From the NCBI GenBank assembly GCA_031380225.1, contig JANNFX010000110.1:1-51694 (forward strand): 51,694 bases of DNA, given 5' to 3'. The notes beneath the pieces were generated by a model. It did not search any database and had not been told where the DNA came from. It saw only the letters and a program-made list of their open reading frames with translations. A program made the position numbers and the translations under genes. Below are positions 25,711 through 33,561 of the stretch, piece after piece (the stretch's first letter is position 1; every line of letters begins with the position of its first letter). This DNA is from JANNFX01 sp031380225 (GTDB lineage: Bacteria > Pseudomonadota > Alphaproteobacteria > Rhizobiales > Hyphomicrobiaceae).

Positions 25711-26433
25711 ATGTTTCGCTTATGTCTCACGCGAGCCGTGCTCGCACTTGTTGGCTTGTTGGCGCTCGCCGCCTATCCGCGCACCGCACACGCCGCCGAT
25801 CTCGGTGGCTATGACGCGCCTGGCATTTCCTACACCTCACCCAACGACCGCCGCCCGCTCGACGGATCGTACCGCTACGGCCCGATGAACTGGACCGGCC
25901 TCTACCTCGGCGGTCATGGCGGATGGGGCGCCGGCGGCTCCGATGTTTCCATGGCGGTTGACCAGACCATCGACATCAGCGGCTTCTTGGGTGGCCTGCA
26001 CGCAGGCTACAATTACCAATATCAGCAGGTCGTCGCCGGAGTCGAAGGTGATATCGACTGGACCAACGCGGACGGCTCAGAAACTGCTGGCGGGCGCACG
26101 TTCGCCGCCGATGCGGACTGGCTATCGAGCGTCAGGCTGCGCCTTGGCTACGCGTTTAATAACCTTTTGATTTACGGCACAGGTGGCGTCGCCTTCGGCG
26201 GCTATAATCTCGATATCAAAGGCGCTGGCCCCGATGCGGCTGTCTCAGAAACACTGACCGGGTTCGCGGTTGGGATCGGCGCCGAATATGCATTCACGCA
26301 CTCGATCTCGGCCCGCGTTGAGGCGATGCACTACGGCTTCGGCGAGGAAGACTTCAAGCTCGGTGGCAACAATGCAGCAGTTGACCTCGACTTGACCACA
26401 ATTCGAGCCGGGCTCTCAATCAAGCTTAATTGA
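25711..26433 (+). CDS. Omp25/Omp31-like outer-membrane beta-barrel protein
   Basis: This 240-residue protein has a signal peptide cut near AHAAD (residue 30) and a short linker. An eight-stranded barrel then starts at NWTGLYLGGHGGWGAG, which is the hallmark of the alphaproteobacterial Omp25/31 family. Later strands include SSVRLRLGYAFNNLLIYG and GIGAEYAF. It ends TIRAGLSIKLN, with aromatic/aliphatic alternation typical of the last strand. AAGGA precedes the ATG. It is monocistronic and divergent from zur. Confidence 0.88.
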   Translation: MFRLCLTRAVLALVGLLALAAYPRTAHAADLGGYDAPGISYTSPNDRRPLDGSYRYGPMNWTGLYLGGHGGWGAGGSDVSMAVDQTIDISGFLGGLHAGYNYQYQQVVAGVEGDIDWTNADGSETAGGRTFAADADWLSSVRLRLGYAFNNLLIYGTGGVAFGGYNLDIKGAGPDAAVSETLTGFAVGIGAEYAFTHSISARVEAMHYGFGEEDFKLGGNNAAVDLDLTTIRAGLSIKLN

Positions 26434-26669
26434 GACCTATGCGAATGTTTTCGACAGCAAAACCATCGGCTTGAGTATATTTCCGCGCTGTAACGCTTCG
26501 TGAAGTGCCATCTGAAAAGCCCCGTAAAAGTGCCGTTTTTCTAACACGATCAGAAGGCTTTCTAGTTGTGCCACGTCTAACCGGTCACGCCGGGGGGGCG
26601 GGCGCCTCGGGGGAATTCAGGATCCGCGCCGCCCGCACACCGCGGGTCTTACATCCTCCTCTGGCCACT

Positions 26670-26700
26670 CCGGACATGGCTCCCCACCAGCCATGTCCGG
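26670..26700. other. Perfect 12-bp stem-loop in the convergent gap
   Basis: CCGGACATGGCT and AGCCATGTCCGG are exact inverse copies separated by CCCCACC. The stem lies 8 bp beyond the stop codon of the reverse-strand vapC and about 240 bp after the beta-barrel gene. Neither strand has a long T run after it, so it may be a weak bidirectional terminator or part of a dispersed repeat. The rest of the 274-bp gap shows nothing identifiable. Confidence 0.6.
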
Positions 26701-26707
26701 ACCCGGC

Positions 26708-27094
26708 TTACCAGAACGCTTTGACGCCAAATGACTTGAGATCAATGTCGTTTGTAGCGATAGCCATACCTTCAAGTAAACTTTGAGCCGCAAGAACCCT
26801 GTCGAACGGGTCGCGATGGATGCCGGGCAATGATCCGGCCAGATCACCGTGCCGGATCGAAACTGGCAGCTCGCTGAAACCTTGATCTTTCACCACCCGC
26901 ATGAACTGGCCAGACAACCATTCCGCCTCAGGAAGTTTGCCAATACGCACTTTGGTTGCAATTTCCCAGGCTGATGCCGCACTGACGTAGACATCCGTGT
27001 CTTTTGTCCCAATGAACTTGACGACTGCTTTGGGCAGCTTCTTGTCGCCTGACAGCCACCACAACAGCGCGTGCGTATCCAAAAGCAGTTTCAT
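26708..27094 (-). CDS. vapC: VapC-family PIN-domain ribonuclease toxin
   Basis: This 128-residue PIN protein begins MKLLLDTHALLWWLSGD (first catalytic Asp). It continues with VSAASAWEIATKVRIGKL (conserved Glu) and the C-terminal acidic cluster HRDPFDRVLAAQSLLEG with ATND. All usual metal-binding residues are present, so it should be an active Mg-dependent RNase, typically acting on tRNA or rRNA. It follows its antitoxin gene by 6 bp. Confidence 0.92.
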   Translation of the reverse strand: MKLLLDTHALLWWLSGDKKLPKAVVKFIGTKDTDVYVSAASAWEIATKVRIGKLPEAEWLSGQFMRVVKDQGFSELPVSIRHGDLAGSLPGIHRDPFDRVLAAQSLLEGMAIATNDIDLKSFGVKAFW

Positions 27095-27100
27095 AACTGG

Positions 27101-27379
27101 CTATTTCTTCCGCGCAATTTGGCGCTTGCGGCGGGCAGGCTTCTGTTGGCCTTCCCAAGCAGCCAACTCTGCATCAGGCAGCGGCTCAAAAAATGAGCCC
27201 GGCACAGCTATAATGCCCTTGTAAGCACCGAATTTACGCTGTGGCGCAACGGCGTCGATTGCCACAAGCCGCACGGCCGGCTTATCGCGCCGGCTGATCA
27301 CAACCACTTCGCCAGCCTCCGCCAATTCGATCAGCTTTGATAGATTGGTCTTGGCTTTATGAACTGAATACATCGCCAT
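27101..27379 (-). CDS. Phd/YefM-family antitoxin
   Basis: This 92-residue protein has the N-terminal Phd fold (AMYSVHKAKTNLSKLIELAE, GEVVVISRRDKPAVRLV) and a C-terminal toxin-binding tail that is Lys/Arg-rich at its end. It should bind DNA at the promoter and neutralise the downstream PIN toxin. AAGAGG lies 7 nt before the ATG. Confidence 0.9.
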   Translation of the reverse strand: MAMYSVHKAKTNLSKLIELAEAGEVVVISRRDKPAVRLVAIDAVAPQRKFGAYKGIIAVPGSFFEPLPDAELAAWEGQQKPARRKRQIARKK

Positions 27380-27389
27380 AGAGCACCTC

Positions 27390-27410
27390 TTAGCTAAGTA
27401 AGTTAGCTAA
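27390..27410. promoter_or_regulatory. Probable autoregulatory operator of the Phd/VapC module
   Basis: Two copies of the self-palindromic octamer TTAGCTAA (27390-27397 and 27403-27410) flank a 5-bp spacer just upstream of the antitoxin start. Paired palindromes at this position are typical operator sites for Phd/YefM repressors. Operator function is inferred. Confidence 0.65.
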
Positions 27411-27431
27411 CTGACACTCGATTGTCAATTT

Positions 27432-28322
27432 CTAACCCAAGGGGCCAAGCTTTAAAGACGAATGTAATTGCACGCCAGCAGGCGGCTGCGATGCGTCAGG
27501 CACAAAAAAATCTGGCGCCAGGGGAGCGCCGGGCGTGACGCTATAAGGCGCGAAATCCGTAACGCCGCCAACTTCGAATAAAAACGTATCGTCAATCAAA
27601 AACTTTCCGGTGAACGTGGCCGAGGGTTGCGTGAAAATCAGATGTGCCGCGTCGGCCATGATGTCAGGCTTGCGGCTCATGGCGACCAGCTTGTCGCCAC
27701 CCAACAGATTGCGCACCGCCGCCGTTGCAATCGCAGTTCGCGGCCACAGCGCGTTGACGGCAATCCGGTCAGGCGCGAACTCCGCGGCCATCCCAAGCAC
27801 GCAAAGGCTCATCCCGTACTTTGCAATTGAGTAGGCGACGTGCGGGCTGAACCATTTTGCCGACATGTCAAGCGGAGGCGATAACATCAGAACGTGAGGA
27901 TTTGCGGCTTGCTTGAGATGCGGCAAGCACATCTTGGTCGTCAAAAATGTGCCGCGGGTATTGATGCCGAGCATCAGATCGAAGCGCTTCATGCCGGTCG
28001 CTTCGGTGCCGGAGAGCGAAATTGCGCTAGCATTATTGAGGCAAACATCAATGCCACCAAACTTAGCAACCGTTTTTACAACGGCCTCTTGGACCTGATC
28101 CTCATGGCGAATATCGCAGACCAGCGGCAACGCTTTTCCGCCCGCCGCTTCAATTTCAGCTGCCGCCGAATAAACCGTGCCTTCAAGCGTTGGATGCGGC
28201 TCGGCGGTCTTGGCTGCAATGGCGACGTTGGCGCCGTCGCGCGCCGCGCGTAGTGCAATCGCCAAACCAATGCCACGGCTGCCGCCGGTAATGAATAGCG
28301 TCTTGCCTTTGAGGGTCGCCAT
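27432..28322 (-). CDS. SDR-family oxidoreductase (hydroxysteroid-dehydrogenase-like 2 type)
   Basis: This 296-residue short-chain dehydrogenase has the coenzyme loop TGGSRGIG near the start, CLNNASA, and the catalytic Tyr/Lys in YSIAKYG. The preceding LSPPLDM is typical of the HSDL2 and citronellol-dehydrogenase-like group, as is NALWPRTAIATAAV. NADP is suggested by the Ser-Arg in the loop and the basic residues that follow. The substrate is unknown. The gene is 48 bp downstream of the unknown membrane-protein gene and near two acyl-CoA enzymes, so a lipid-related role is plausible. Confidence 0.85.
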   Translation of the reverse strand: MATLKGKTLFITGGSRGIGLAIALRAARDGANVAIAAKTAEPHPTLEGTVYSAAAEIEAAGGKALPLVCDIRHEDQVQEAVVKTVAKFGGIDVCLNNASAISLSGTEATGMKRFDLMLGINTRGTFLTTKMCLPHLKQAANPHVLMLSPPLDMSAKWFSPHVAYSIAKYGMSLCVLGMAAEFAPDRIAVNALWPRTAIATAAVRNLLGGDKLVAMSRKPDIMADAAHLIFTQPSATFTGKFLIDDTFLFEVGGVTDFAPYSVTPGAPLAPDFFVPDASQPPAGVQLHSSLKLGPLG

Positions 28323-28370
28323 CGCTGTTGTCTTTCAATTTTGGAAAGTAGTGCCGCGACAGGCCGATTT

Positions 28371-29903
28371 CTAAACACCCGCCGCTTTACCTCTGAGCCA
28401 CCGCCACCAACGCAGCGGTGCTGTGACGGTGTGCCAGAGCTGTTCGCCCAACAGTACCAAGAACGCTAAGCCACCAGCCAACGGAAGGAACAGGAACAAA
28501 TACGCGATCACCCGCACGACGCGCGCCGCGTGATAACCAAACGCGCTGCTGTAGCTCGAGCGCTCTTCAGAGGGCCAAATGCGCGCCCACCACGGCCACG
28601 AATTTCCGAACGACACGAGACCCAAACAGAAATTGAACACTGCCATGATTTGGATCCACGACGGAATGCCTGGAATGAAGCGCGCGTCGAGTTCCTTTTC
28701 GCGATCGCTATCGCGCAAAAACGCGGTCAAGGCATGGACCGGTATCGAGCCCCGCAGTTCATCCGCGACTTCGCCAGCCCAGGGACCAAAAGTGGTTCGC
28801 AGAGCCCCTTGATTGGTGGTCACAGGAACAGCTTGCAACAGCGTGCGGCCATAGCCATCGGCCGTGGCCGTCACACTCATTTGTCCGCGCGATTCACCGA
28901 GCACATTCAGAAAATCGGCGAATTGCGTTTGCTTGACAGCCTCGTCAAGACCATCGACGCGCACCTTCTGCCACAACCAGTTGCGGCCACCCGGTTGCCG
29001 CGTTGAACCTTGCTGCAATACGATCAAATTGACGTCGGAAGCCGCCGCCGCTTCGCGCAATTTTGAAATCGAAAGCGCGTCGGAGGCGAGCCCGCTCGGA
29101 AGAACATGCAAGGCGTCGCCATCGACAACGCCGGTCACCAACACTGTCTGGCCGCGGACATTGCCCAACGCGCCCGTCACCGCCGCCGGGTCGAGCCGGT
29201 CAACCAGTGTCGTTTTATCGGCCTTGTCGAACATGGCGACAGACGGCAGTTGCTTCGGCCCGCCAGCTTCCAACGACAACATCCGCAAATTGGCCTTGTT
29301 GAGCGGCCGCTGCAGCATGGCCAGCGCTTCGCGGAACTGCTCCGTTTGCTGCAAATCGACAATGACGTTGGGACGCACTTCAGCCAATAAGATTGGCCCA
29401 TCTGCGCCACCCGTCACTCGTCGCAATGGCAGGCTGCCGCTATCCGTAACGATATGGAGATCGCCACCCTCGGGCAACGCTTTCACATGCGAACCGTATT
29501 TGAGCGCGCTGTCTTCCGACAAATAGAATGCTAATTTTCCGTCTGCCTCAAGGCCAGGCGCTAAGGTTGGCGCCAGCCGAGCCATTTCATCGGCGTTCGC
29601 GGCCGTGAACACATCCCCGCTCTTGTTGACGAAGCTCCAATGACCTTCGGGCGTCGCATGGGCCGCGAGCGCAATGTTCTTACCCGTCGACGGCAATTTC
29701 GCAATGTGAGACGCCGCCAATTCGAGCGCCGCGAGACCAACACCAAGTTTGCCAACCTGAGCGGCTCCGCCACCGCCTTTGGCAATACTGCTCAGCCCCT
29801 TCAACCAACCGGCTTCGCTTGGCAGCGTGGTCAATGTCAGCAGTGCCGCCAGCAACATGAAAGCCATTCCGCCTGGCGGACGATTGACGTGACACTTCGG
29901 CAT
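28371..29903 (-). CDS. Unrecognised exported protein with C-terminal membrane helices
   Basis: This 510-residue protein has a signal peptide (about 1-31, ending PSEAG), a Gly/Ala-rich segment and then a large presumably periplasmic region to about residue 410. It includes HWSFVNKSGDVFTAANADEM and repeated short beta-like stretches. The C-terminal 90 residues hold two hydrophobic segments (around 411-432 and 458-485) separated by a Trp-rich loop (SWPWWARIWPSEE), and the tail is Trp/Arg-rich. No catalytic motif is recognised. GGAG lies 6 nt before the ATG. It sits between the enoyl-CoA hydratase-like gene and the SDR on the same strand, so it may be in their operon. Confidence 0.65.
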   Translation of the reverse strand: MPKCHVNRPPGGMAFMLLAALLTLTTLPSEAGWLKGLSSIAKGGGGAAQVGKLGVGLAALELAASHIAKLPSTGKNIALAAHATPEGHWSFVNKSGDVFTAANADEMARLAPTLAPGLEADGKLAFYLSEDSALKYGSHVKALPEGGDLHIVTDSGSLPLRRVTGGADGPILLAEVRPNVIVDLQQTEQFREALAMLQRPLNKANLRMLSLEAGGPKQLPSVAMFDKADKTTLVDRLDPAAVTGALGNVRGQTVLVTGVVDGDALHVLPSGLASDALSISKLREAAAASDVNLIVLQQGSTRQPGGRNWLWQKVRVDGLDEAVKQTQFADFLNVLGESRGQMSVTATADGYGRTLLQAVPVTTNQGALRTTFGPWAGEVADELRGSIPVHALTAFLRDSDREKELDARFIPGIPSWIQIMAVFNFCLGLVSFGNSWPWWARIWPSEERSSYSSAFGYHAARVVRVIAYLFLFLPLAGGLAFLVLLGEQLWHTVTAPLRWWRWLRGKAAGV

Positions 29904-29948
29904 ACCCTGCTCCTGCTTGGCGACCTTACCATTATAGCGAAAACAGCT

Positions 29949-30731
29949 TTAGCGGCCAGTCTTGCTGAGAGAAGTCTTGCTGAGAGAAGTCTTGCCTAGA
30001 AAGTCTTCAAATGCGGCTTTGGCCTCGGGCGTCGCCAATTGCCGGGCGAATAGGATGGCTTCTTCTTCTGTCCGGCCGCAAACGGCAGCCGGATCGCCGC
30101 GCATCAACGAACGGGCTGCCCTCAACGCATCCGCTGATTTGGACGCCAAACGGCGGGCGGCATCTTGGCAAGTCGCATCCAAATTTTCACTTGCAACGAT
30201 GGCGTTGATAAGTCCGGTGTCGCGGGCCAGCTCGGCCGTCATTGAATTTCCGAGGCACATCATCTCGTACGCACGCGCATACCCAATCCGTTGCGGCAAT
30301 AGCAGGCTCGCCGCCGCTTCCGGAACAAGACCAAGATCAGCGAACGGCGCCGAGAATGTTGACCGTCCGGTTGCATAGACGAGATCGCAATGCAGCAACA
30401 GTGTCGTGCCGATGCCAACGGCCGGCCCATCAACGGCCGCGATCAGTGGTTTTTGGATACGGGGCAACAGGCGCACGAAACGCAGCACGTCCGGTCCGAG
30501 GCCAGCTTCGCCGAGCGCAGTTCTAAGAAAATCGCCGATATCATTGCCGGCGCAAAAAATGCCGGGCTGTCCAGCGATGATGTGAACTGCAACGTCTCGC
30601 GACGCTTCGCCTTGCTCCAGCGCGTCGCAAAGGGCCGCATACATTGCGCCTGTCAGCGCGTTCTTTTTGTGAGGCCGGTTGAGGCGAAGCAGATTGACCG
30701 GGCCGTCGCGTGTGGTCTCAACATCGGTCAT
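29949..30731 (-). CDS. Enoyl-CoA hydratase/isomerase family protein
   Basis: This 260-residue crotonase-fold enzyme has the CoA oxyanion-hole motifs GIFCAGNDIGDF and DGPAVGIGTTLLLHCD. A catalytic Glu is in LGLVPEAAAS. The position of the first crotonase Glu is Thr (GIGTTLLL), as in delta3,delta2-enoyl-CoA isomerases, so isomerase activity is as likely as hydratase. The C-terminus carries an odd tandem KTSLS repeat. Its ATG overlaps the stop codon of the acyl-CoA dehydrogenase gene (ATGA), so the pair is translationally coupled. It likely works in fatty-acid beta-oxidation. Confidence 0.87.
   Translation of the reverse strand: MTDVETTRDGPVNLLRLNRPHKKNALTGAMYAALCDALEQGEASRDVAVHIIAGQPGIFCAGNDIGDFLRTALGEAGLGPDVLRFVRLLPRIQKPLIAAVDGPAVGIGTTLLLHCDLVYATGRSTFSAPFADLGLVPEAAASLLLPQRIGYARAYEMMCLGNSMTAELARDTGLINAIVASENLDATCQDAARRLASKSADALRAARSLMRGDPAAVCGRTEEEAILFARQLATPEAKAAFEDFLGKTSLSKTSLSKTGR
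29958..30002 (-). repeat. 15-bp in-frame tandem repeat at the 3' end of the enoyl-CoA hydratase-like gene
   Basis: AGTCTTGCTGAGAGA occurs at 29958-29972 and 29973-29987, and a degraded third copy follows at 29988-30002. On the reverse strand it encodes KTSLS units in the enzyme C-terminus. The same core CTGAGAGAAGTCTTG occurs once more at 32568-32582, at the start of the TsaC gene. Confidence 0.9.
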
Positions 30732-32497
30732 GCGCGGGCTCGAATCGGCGTCAGCACGGCTTCGCTGCCTTCCGTCACAGCCGTCGCCAATCCGGGACCA
30801 GCGACTGAAATTTGTTCGGCGAAGAAACGAGCAAGTAGAATTCTGTGAGGTGCATCGCCATCCCGGACCGCGGCCAGCGCTGCTTTGGCGAGCGCATCTC
30901 CACTGGCTGCGAGTGAAAACAACCGCAGATAGGGAGTAGCGCTGGCAAGCGCACTATTTGGATCTTGCGCCACGGCGGTGCCAATCCAACGCGATGCGGC
31001 GTCAAGCGAACTCAATGTATTGCGCAAACGGCGCGCCATCTGGCCAAAGTCTGGGCGATTGATGGCCTCGACATCGCGAACTGTTGCATCGAGTTCCTTG
31101 AGATAGGCTTTGACGGCTTTACCGCCTGCTAACGGCAACTTGCGGGTGATGAGGTCAATTGCTTGAATGCCATTGGTGCCTTCATAGATCGGCAGAATGC
31201 GCGCGTCGCGTAAATGTTGAGCGGCGCCGGTTTCTTCAACATAACCCATGCCGCCATGAATTTGAATGCCAAGTGATGCAACCTCGACGGCAGTATCAGT
31301 TCCGAACGCTTTGGCAATTGGCGTCAACAGGGCGGCGCGGTCTGCGGCGGCCGCTCGAATAGCTGGATCGGATGCCCGATGCATTTCGTCGGTGGCGGCT
31401 GCGGTTGCGAAGCAAATACCGCGCGCTGCGGCAGTGAGAGACTGCATCGTCAACAGCATTCGGCGTACGTCGGGATGGACAGCGATGACGTCGAGCGTGC
31501 CAGGTTTTGAGTTGAGAGCGCGGCCTTGCTTGCGCTCATTTGCGAAGACCGTCGCGCGTTGCGTCGCCCGCTCCGCAATTGCGACTCCCTGCATGCCGAC
31601 GGCCAGTCGCGCGGCATTCATCATCACAAACATGATCGCGAGGCCAGTATTTTCTTGCCCAACCAGATAACCGGTAGCGCCGCCTGCTTCGCCGAATTTC
31701 ATCACGCAGGTTGGGCTCGCCATCAGGCCAAGCTTGTGTTCGATGCCGGCGCACACGACATCGTTTCGCGCACCCAACGTGCCGTCGGAATTCACGAGGA
31801 ACTTCGGCACCACAAACAGCGAAATACCCTTGGTGCCAAGCGGCGCGCCGGGCACACGGGCGAGCACGAGGTGGATAATGTTTTCGGTGAGATCGTGTTC
31901 GCCGTAGCTGATGAAAATTTTTGTACCCGTTAGACGGTAACTGCCGTCGGCGTGCTTGACGGCTTTGGTTGTCACGGCGGCGAGATCAGAACCGGCTTGC
32001 GGCTCGGTTAAGTTCATAGTGCCTGACCACTTGCCAGACACCATGTTCGGCAGAAATCGAGCTTTAAGTTCGTCAGAGCCGCCGATGTGCAAGCTGTCGA
32101 TGGCACCGTTAGTCAGCAACGGGCAAACACCAAACGACAAGTTCGCCGAGTTCCAAAGTTCACAGACAGCCATGGCAACGGTGCTCGGCAAGCCTTGGCC
32201 GCCAAATTCTTCTGGGCATGGCAATGCGGTCCAGCCGCTCGCAGTATAGGCCTTATAAGCGTCCTTAAAGCCTGGCGCGGTTGTGACGTTTCCTGCGTTA
32301 AACTTGGCACCAGCCCGGTCACCACTCCAATTCAACGGCGCCAGGACTTCGGCGGCAAATGTGCCGGCCTCGGCCAGAACGGCCGCTACCGTCTCGAGAT
32401 CAAGATCGCCGACAGCGCCATTTGCCATAAGTCGCGGCCAATCTGCCGCTGTCTTGAGAGCTGATAGAATGTCGTTTACTGGAGCGTCATAGGTCAT
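30728..32497 (-). CDS. Acyl-CoA dehydrogenase (DmdC/large ACAD type)
   Basis: This 589-residue flavoprotein has the extended ACAD layout: an N-terminal helical domain, the FAD-binding motif MNLTEPQAGSDLAAV, GTKIFISYGEHDL, the helical core with GIQIHGGMGYVEETGAAQHLRD, and the catalytic base in LPIYEGTNGIQ. A C-terminal extension domain lies beyond about residue 460. This size class includes 3-methylmercaptopropionyl-CoA dehydrogenases and other short/medium-chain enzymes of alphaproteobacteria. It would introduce the trans-2 double bond into acyl-CoA and pass electrons to ETF. It is translationally coupled to the downstream hydratase/isomerase gene. Confidence 0.9.
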   Translation of the reverse strand: MTYDAPVNDILSALKTAADWPRLMANGAVGDLDLETVAAVLAEAGTFAAEVLAPLNWSGDRAGAKFNAGNVTTAPGFKDAYKAYTASGWTALPCPEEFGGQGLPSTVAMAVCELWNSANLSFGVCPLLTNGAIDSLHIGGSDELKARFLPNMVSGKWSGTMNLTEPQAGSDLAAVTTKAVKHADGSYRLTGTKIFISYGEHDLTENIIHLVLARVPGAPLGTKGISLFVVPKFLVNSDGTLGARNDVVCAGIEHKLGLMASPTCVMKFGEAGGATGYLVGQENTGLAIMFVMMNAARLAVGMQGVAIAERATQRATVFANERKQGRALNSKPGTLDVIAVHPDVRRMLLTMQSLTAAARGICFATAAATDEMHRASDPAIRAAAADRAALLTPIAKAFGTDTAVEVASLGIQIHGGMGYVEETGAAQHLRDARILPIYEGTNGIQAIDLITRKLPLAGGKAVKAYLKELDATVRDVEAINRPDFGQMARRLRNTLSSLDAASRWIGTAVAQDPNSALASATPYLRLFSLAASGDALAKAALAAVRDGDAPHRILLARFFAEQISVAGPGLATAVTEGSEAVLTPIRARA

Positions 32498-32579
32498 GAT
32501 ACCTGCTCGCTAGCCGGGGTTTCCGAATCGGCTTTGCCCCCTGCAGCATCCTAAACTGGCTCCGAGCCTGAGAGAAGTC

Positions 32580-33557
32580 TTGAACAGCCCGCGCCATCGT
32601 TCGACTGCTGTAGAAGCCACTGGATCATCAATCCAAACGGCGGCGGCTTTGCTGCGCGACGGCCATTTGGTGGCATTTCCAACTGAGACCGTTTATGGCC
32701 TCGGCGCCGACGCCCGTAACGGCCGTGCAGTGGCCGCTGTTTTTGAAGCCAAGGGCAGGCCACAATTCAATCCGTTGATTGTGCACGTCGGAAGCCTTGA
32801 GGCGGCGTCTCAACTGGCAGATTTGACCAACACGGCCAAGCGTCTCGCAGCCGCATTCTGGCCAGGTCCACTGACGCTGGTGTTGCCGAGGCGTCGTGAC
32901 AGTGGCCTCTCCGAACTCGTAACAGCCGGGCTCGACACTGTCGCGGTCCGCATTCCAGATCATCCAGTCGCCCGAGCGTTGTTAGAAGCTTGCGCTTGCC
33001 CGATTGCGGCACCGTCCGCCAACCGCTCCGGCCACGTCAGCGCCACCACCGCGCAGCACGTTGTCGATGATCTCGGCAGCAAAGTCGCCCTGGTCCTTGA
33101 CGGCGGTTCAACCGCGCACGGAATCGAGAGTACTGTTATTGATGCGACCGGCGGGCCGCTGATGTTGCTGCGCTCTGGCGCAGTTAGTGCCGGGCAGATC
33201 AAAGCGATGACCGGCAGTTCGCTGGCCCGCGCGGTAAATCAAAACCAGCGGCCGCAATCGCCCGGACAGTTGCAGAGCCATTATGCACCTCGCGCCGCCG
33301 TGCGGTTGGACGCTCTGACCGTAAACGAGGGCGAAGCGCTGTTGGCCTTCGGTGACAATGTCCCGGCGACCTCGGGCCTGGTGATCAATCTCAGCCCGAG
33401 CGGTGATTTAATCGAAGCGGCATCAATGTTGTTTGCAGCGCTACGCCGACTCGATGCCAGTGGCGCTAAATCGATTGCGATTATGCCGATCCCCGAACAC
33501 GGCCTTGGTGAAGCGATCAACGATCGTTTGCGCCGCGCCGCAGCGCCCCGGGAATAA
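32580..33557 (+). CDS. L-threonylcarbamoyladenylate synthase (Sua5/TsaC)
   Basis: This 325-residue protein makes the threonylcarbamoyl-AMP precursor of tRNA t6A37. The YrdC domain shows AFPTETVYGLGADA, KGRPQFNPL, WPGPLTLVL, VAVRIPDH, APSANRSG and IESTVIDATGG. The C-terminal Sua5 extension begins after SPGQLQSHYAP. It starts with TTG, and AGAGAAG lies unusually close before it. No better in-frame start exists before the conserved region. It is divergent from the acyl-CoA dehydrogenase operon. The FAD-oxidase gene starts 4 bp after its stop codon. Confidence 0.92.
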   Translation: MNSPRHRSTAVEATGSSIQTAAALLRDGHLVAFPTETVYGLGADARNGRAVAAVFEAKGRPQFNPLIVHVGSLEAASQLADLTNTAKRLAAAFWPGPLTLVLPRRRDSGLSELVTAGLDTVAVRIPDHPVARALLEACACPIAAPSANRSGHVSATTAQHVVDDLGSKVALVLDGGSTAHGIESTVIDATGGPLMLLRSGAVSAGQIKAMTGSSLARAVNQNQRPQSPGQLQSHYAPRAAVRLDALTVNEGEALLAFGDNVPATSGLVINLSPSGDLIEAASMLFAALRRLDASGAKSIAIMPIPEHGLGEAINDRLRRAAAPRE

Positions 33558-33561
33558 CGCG

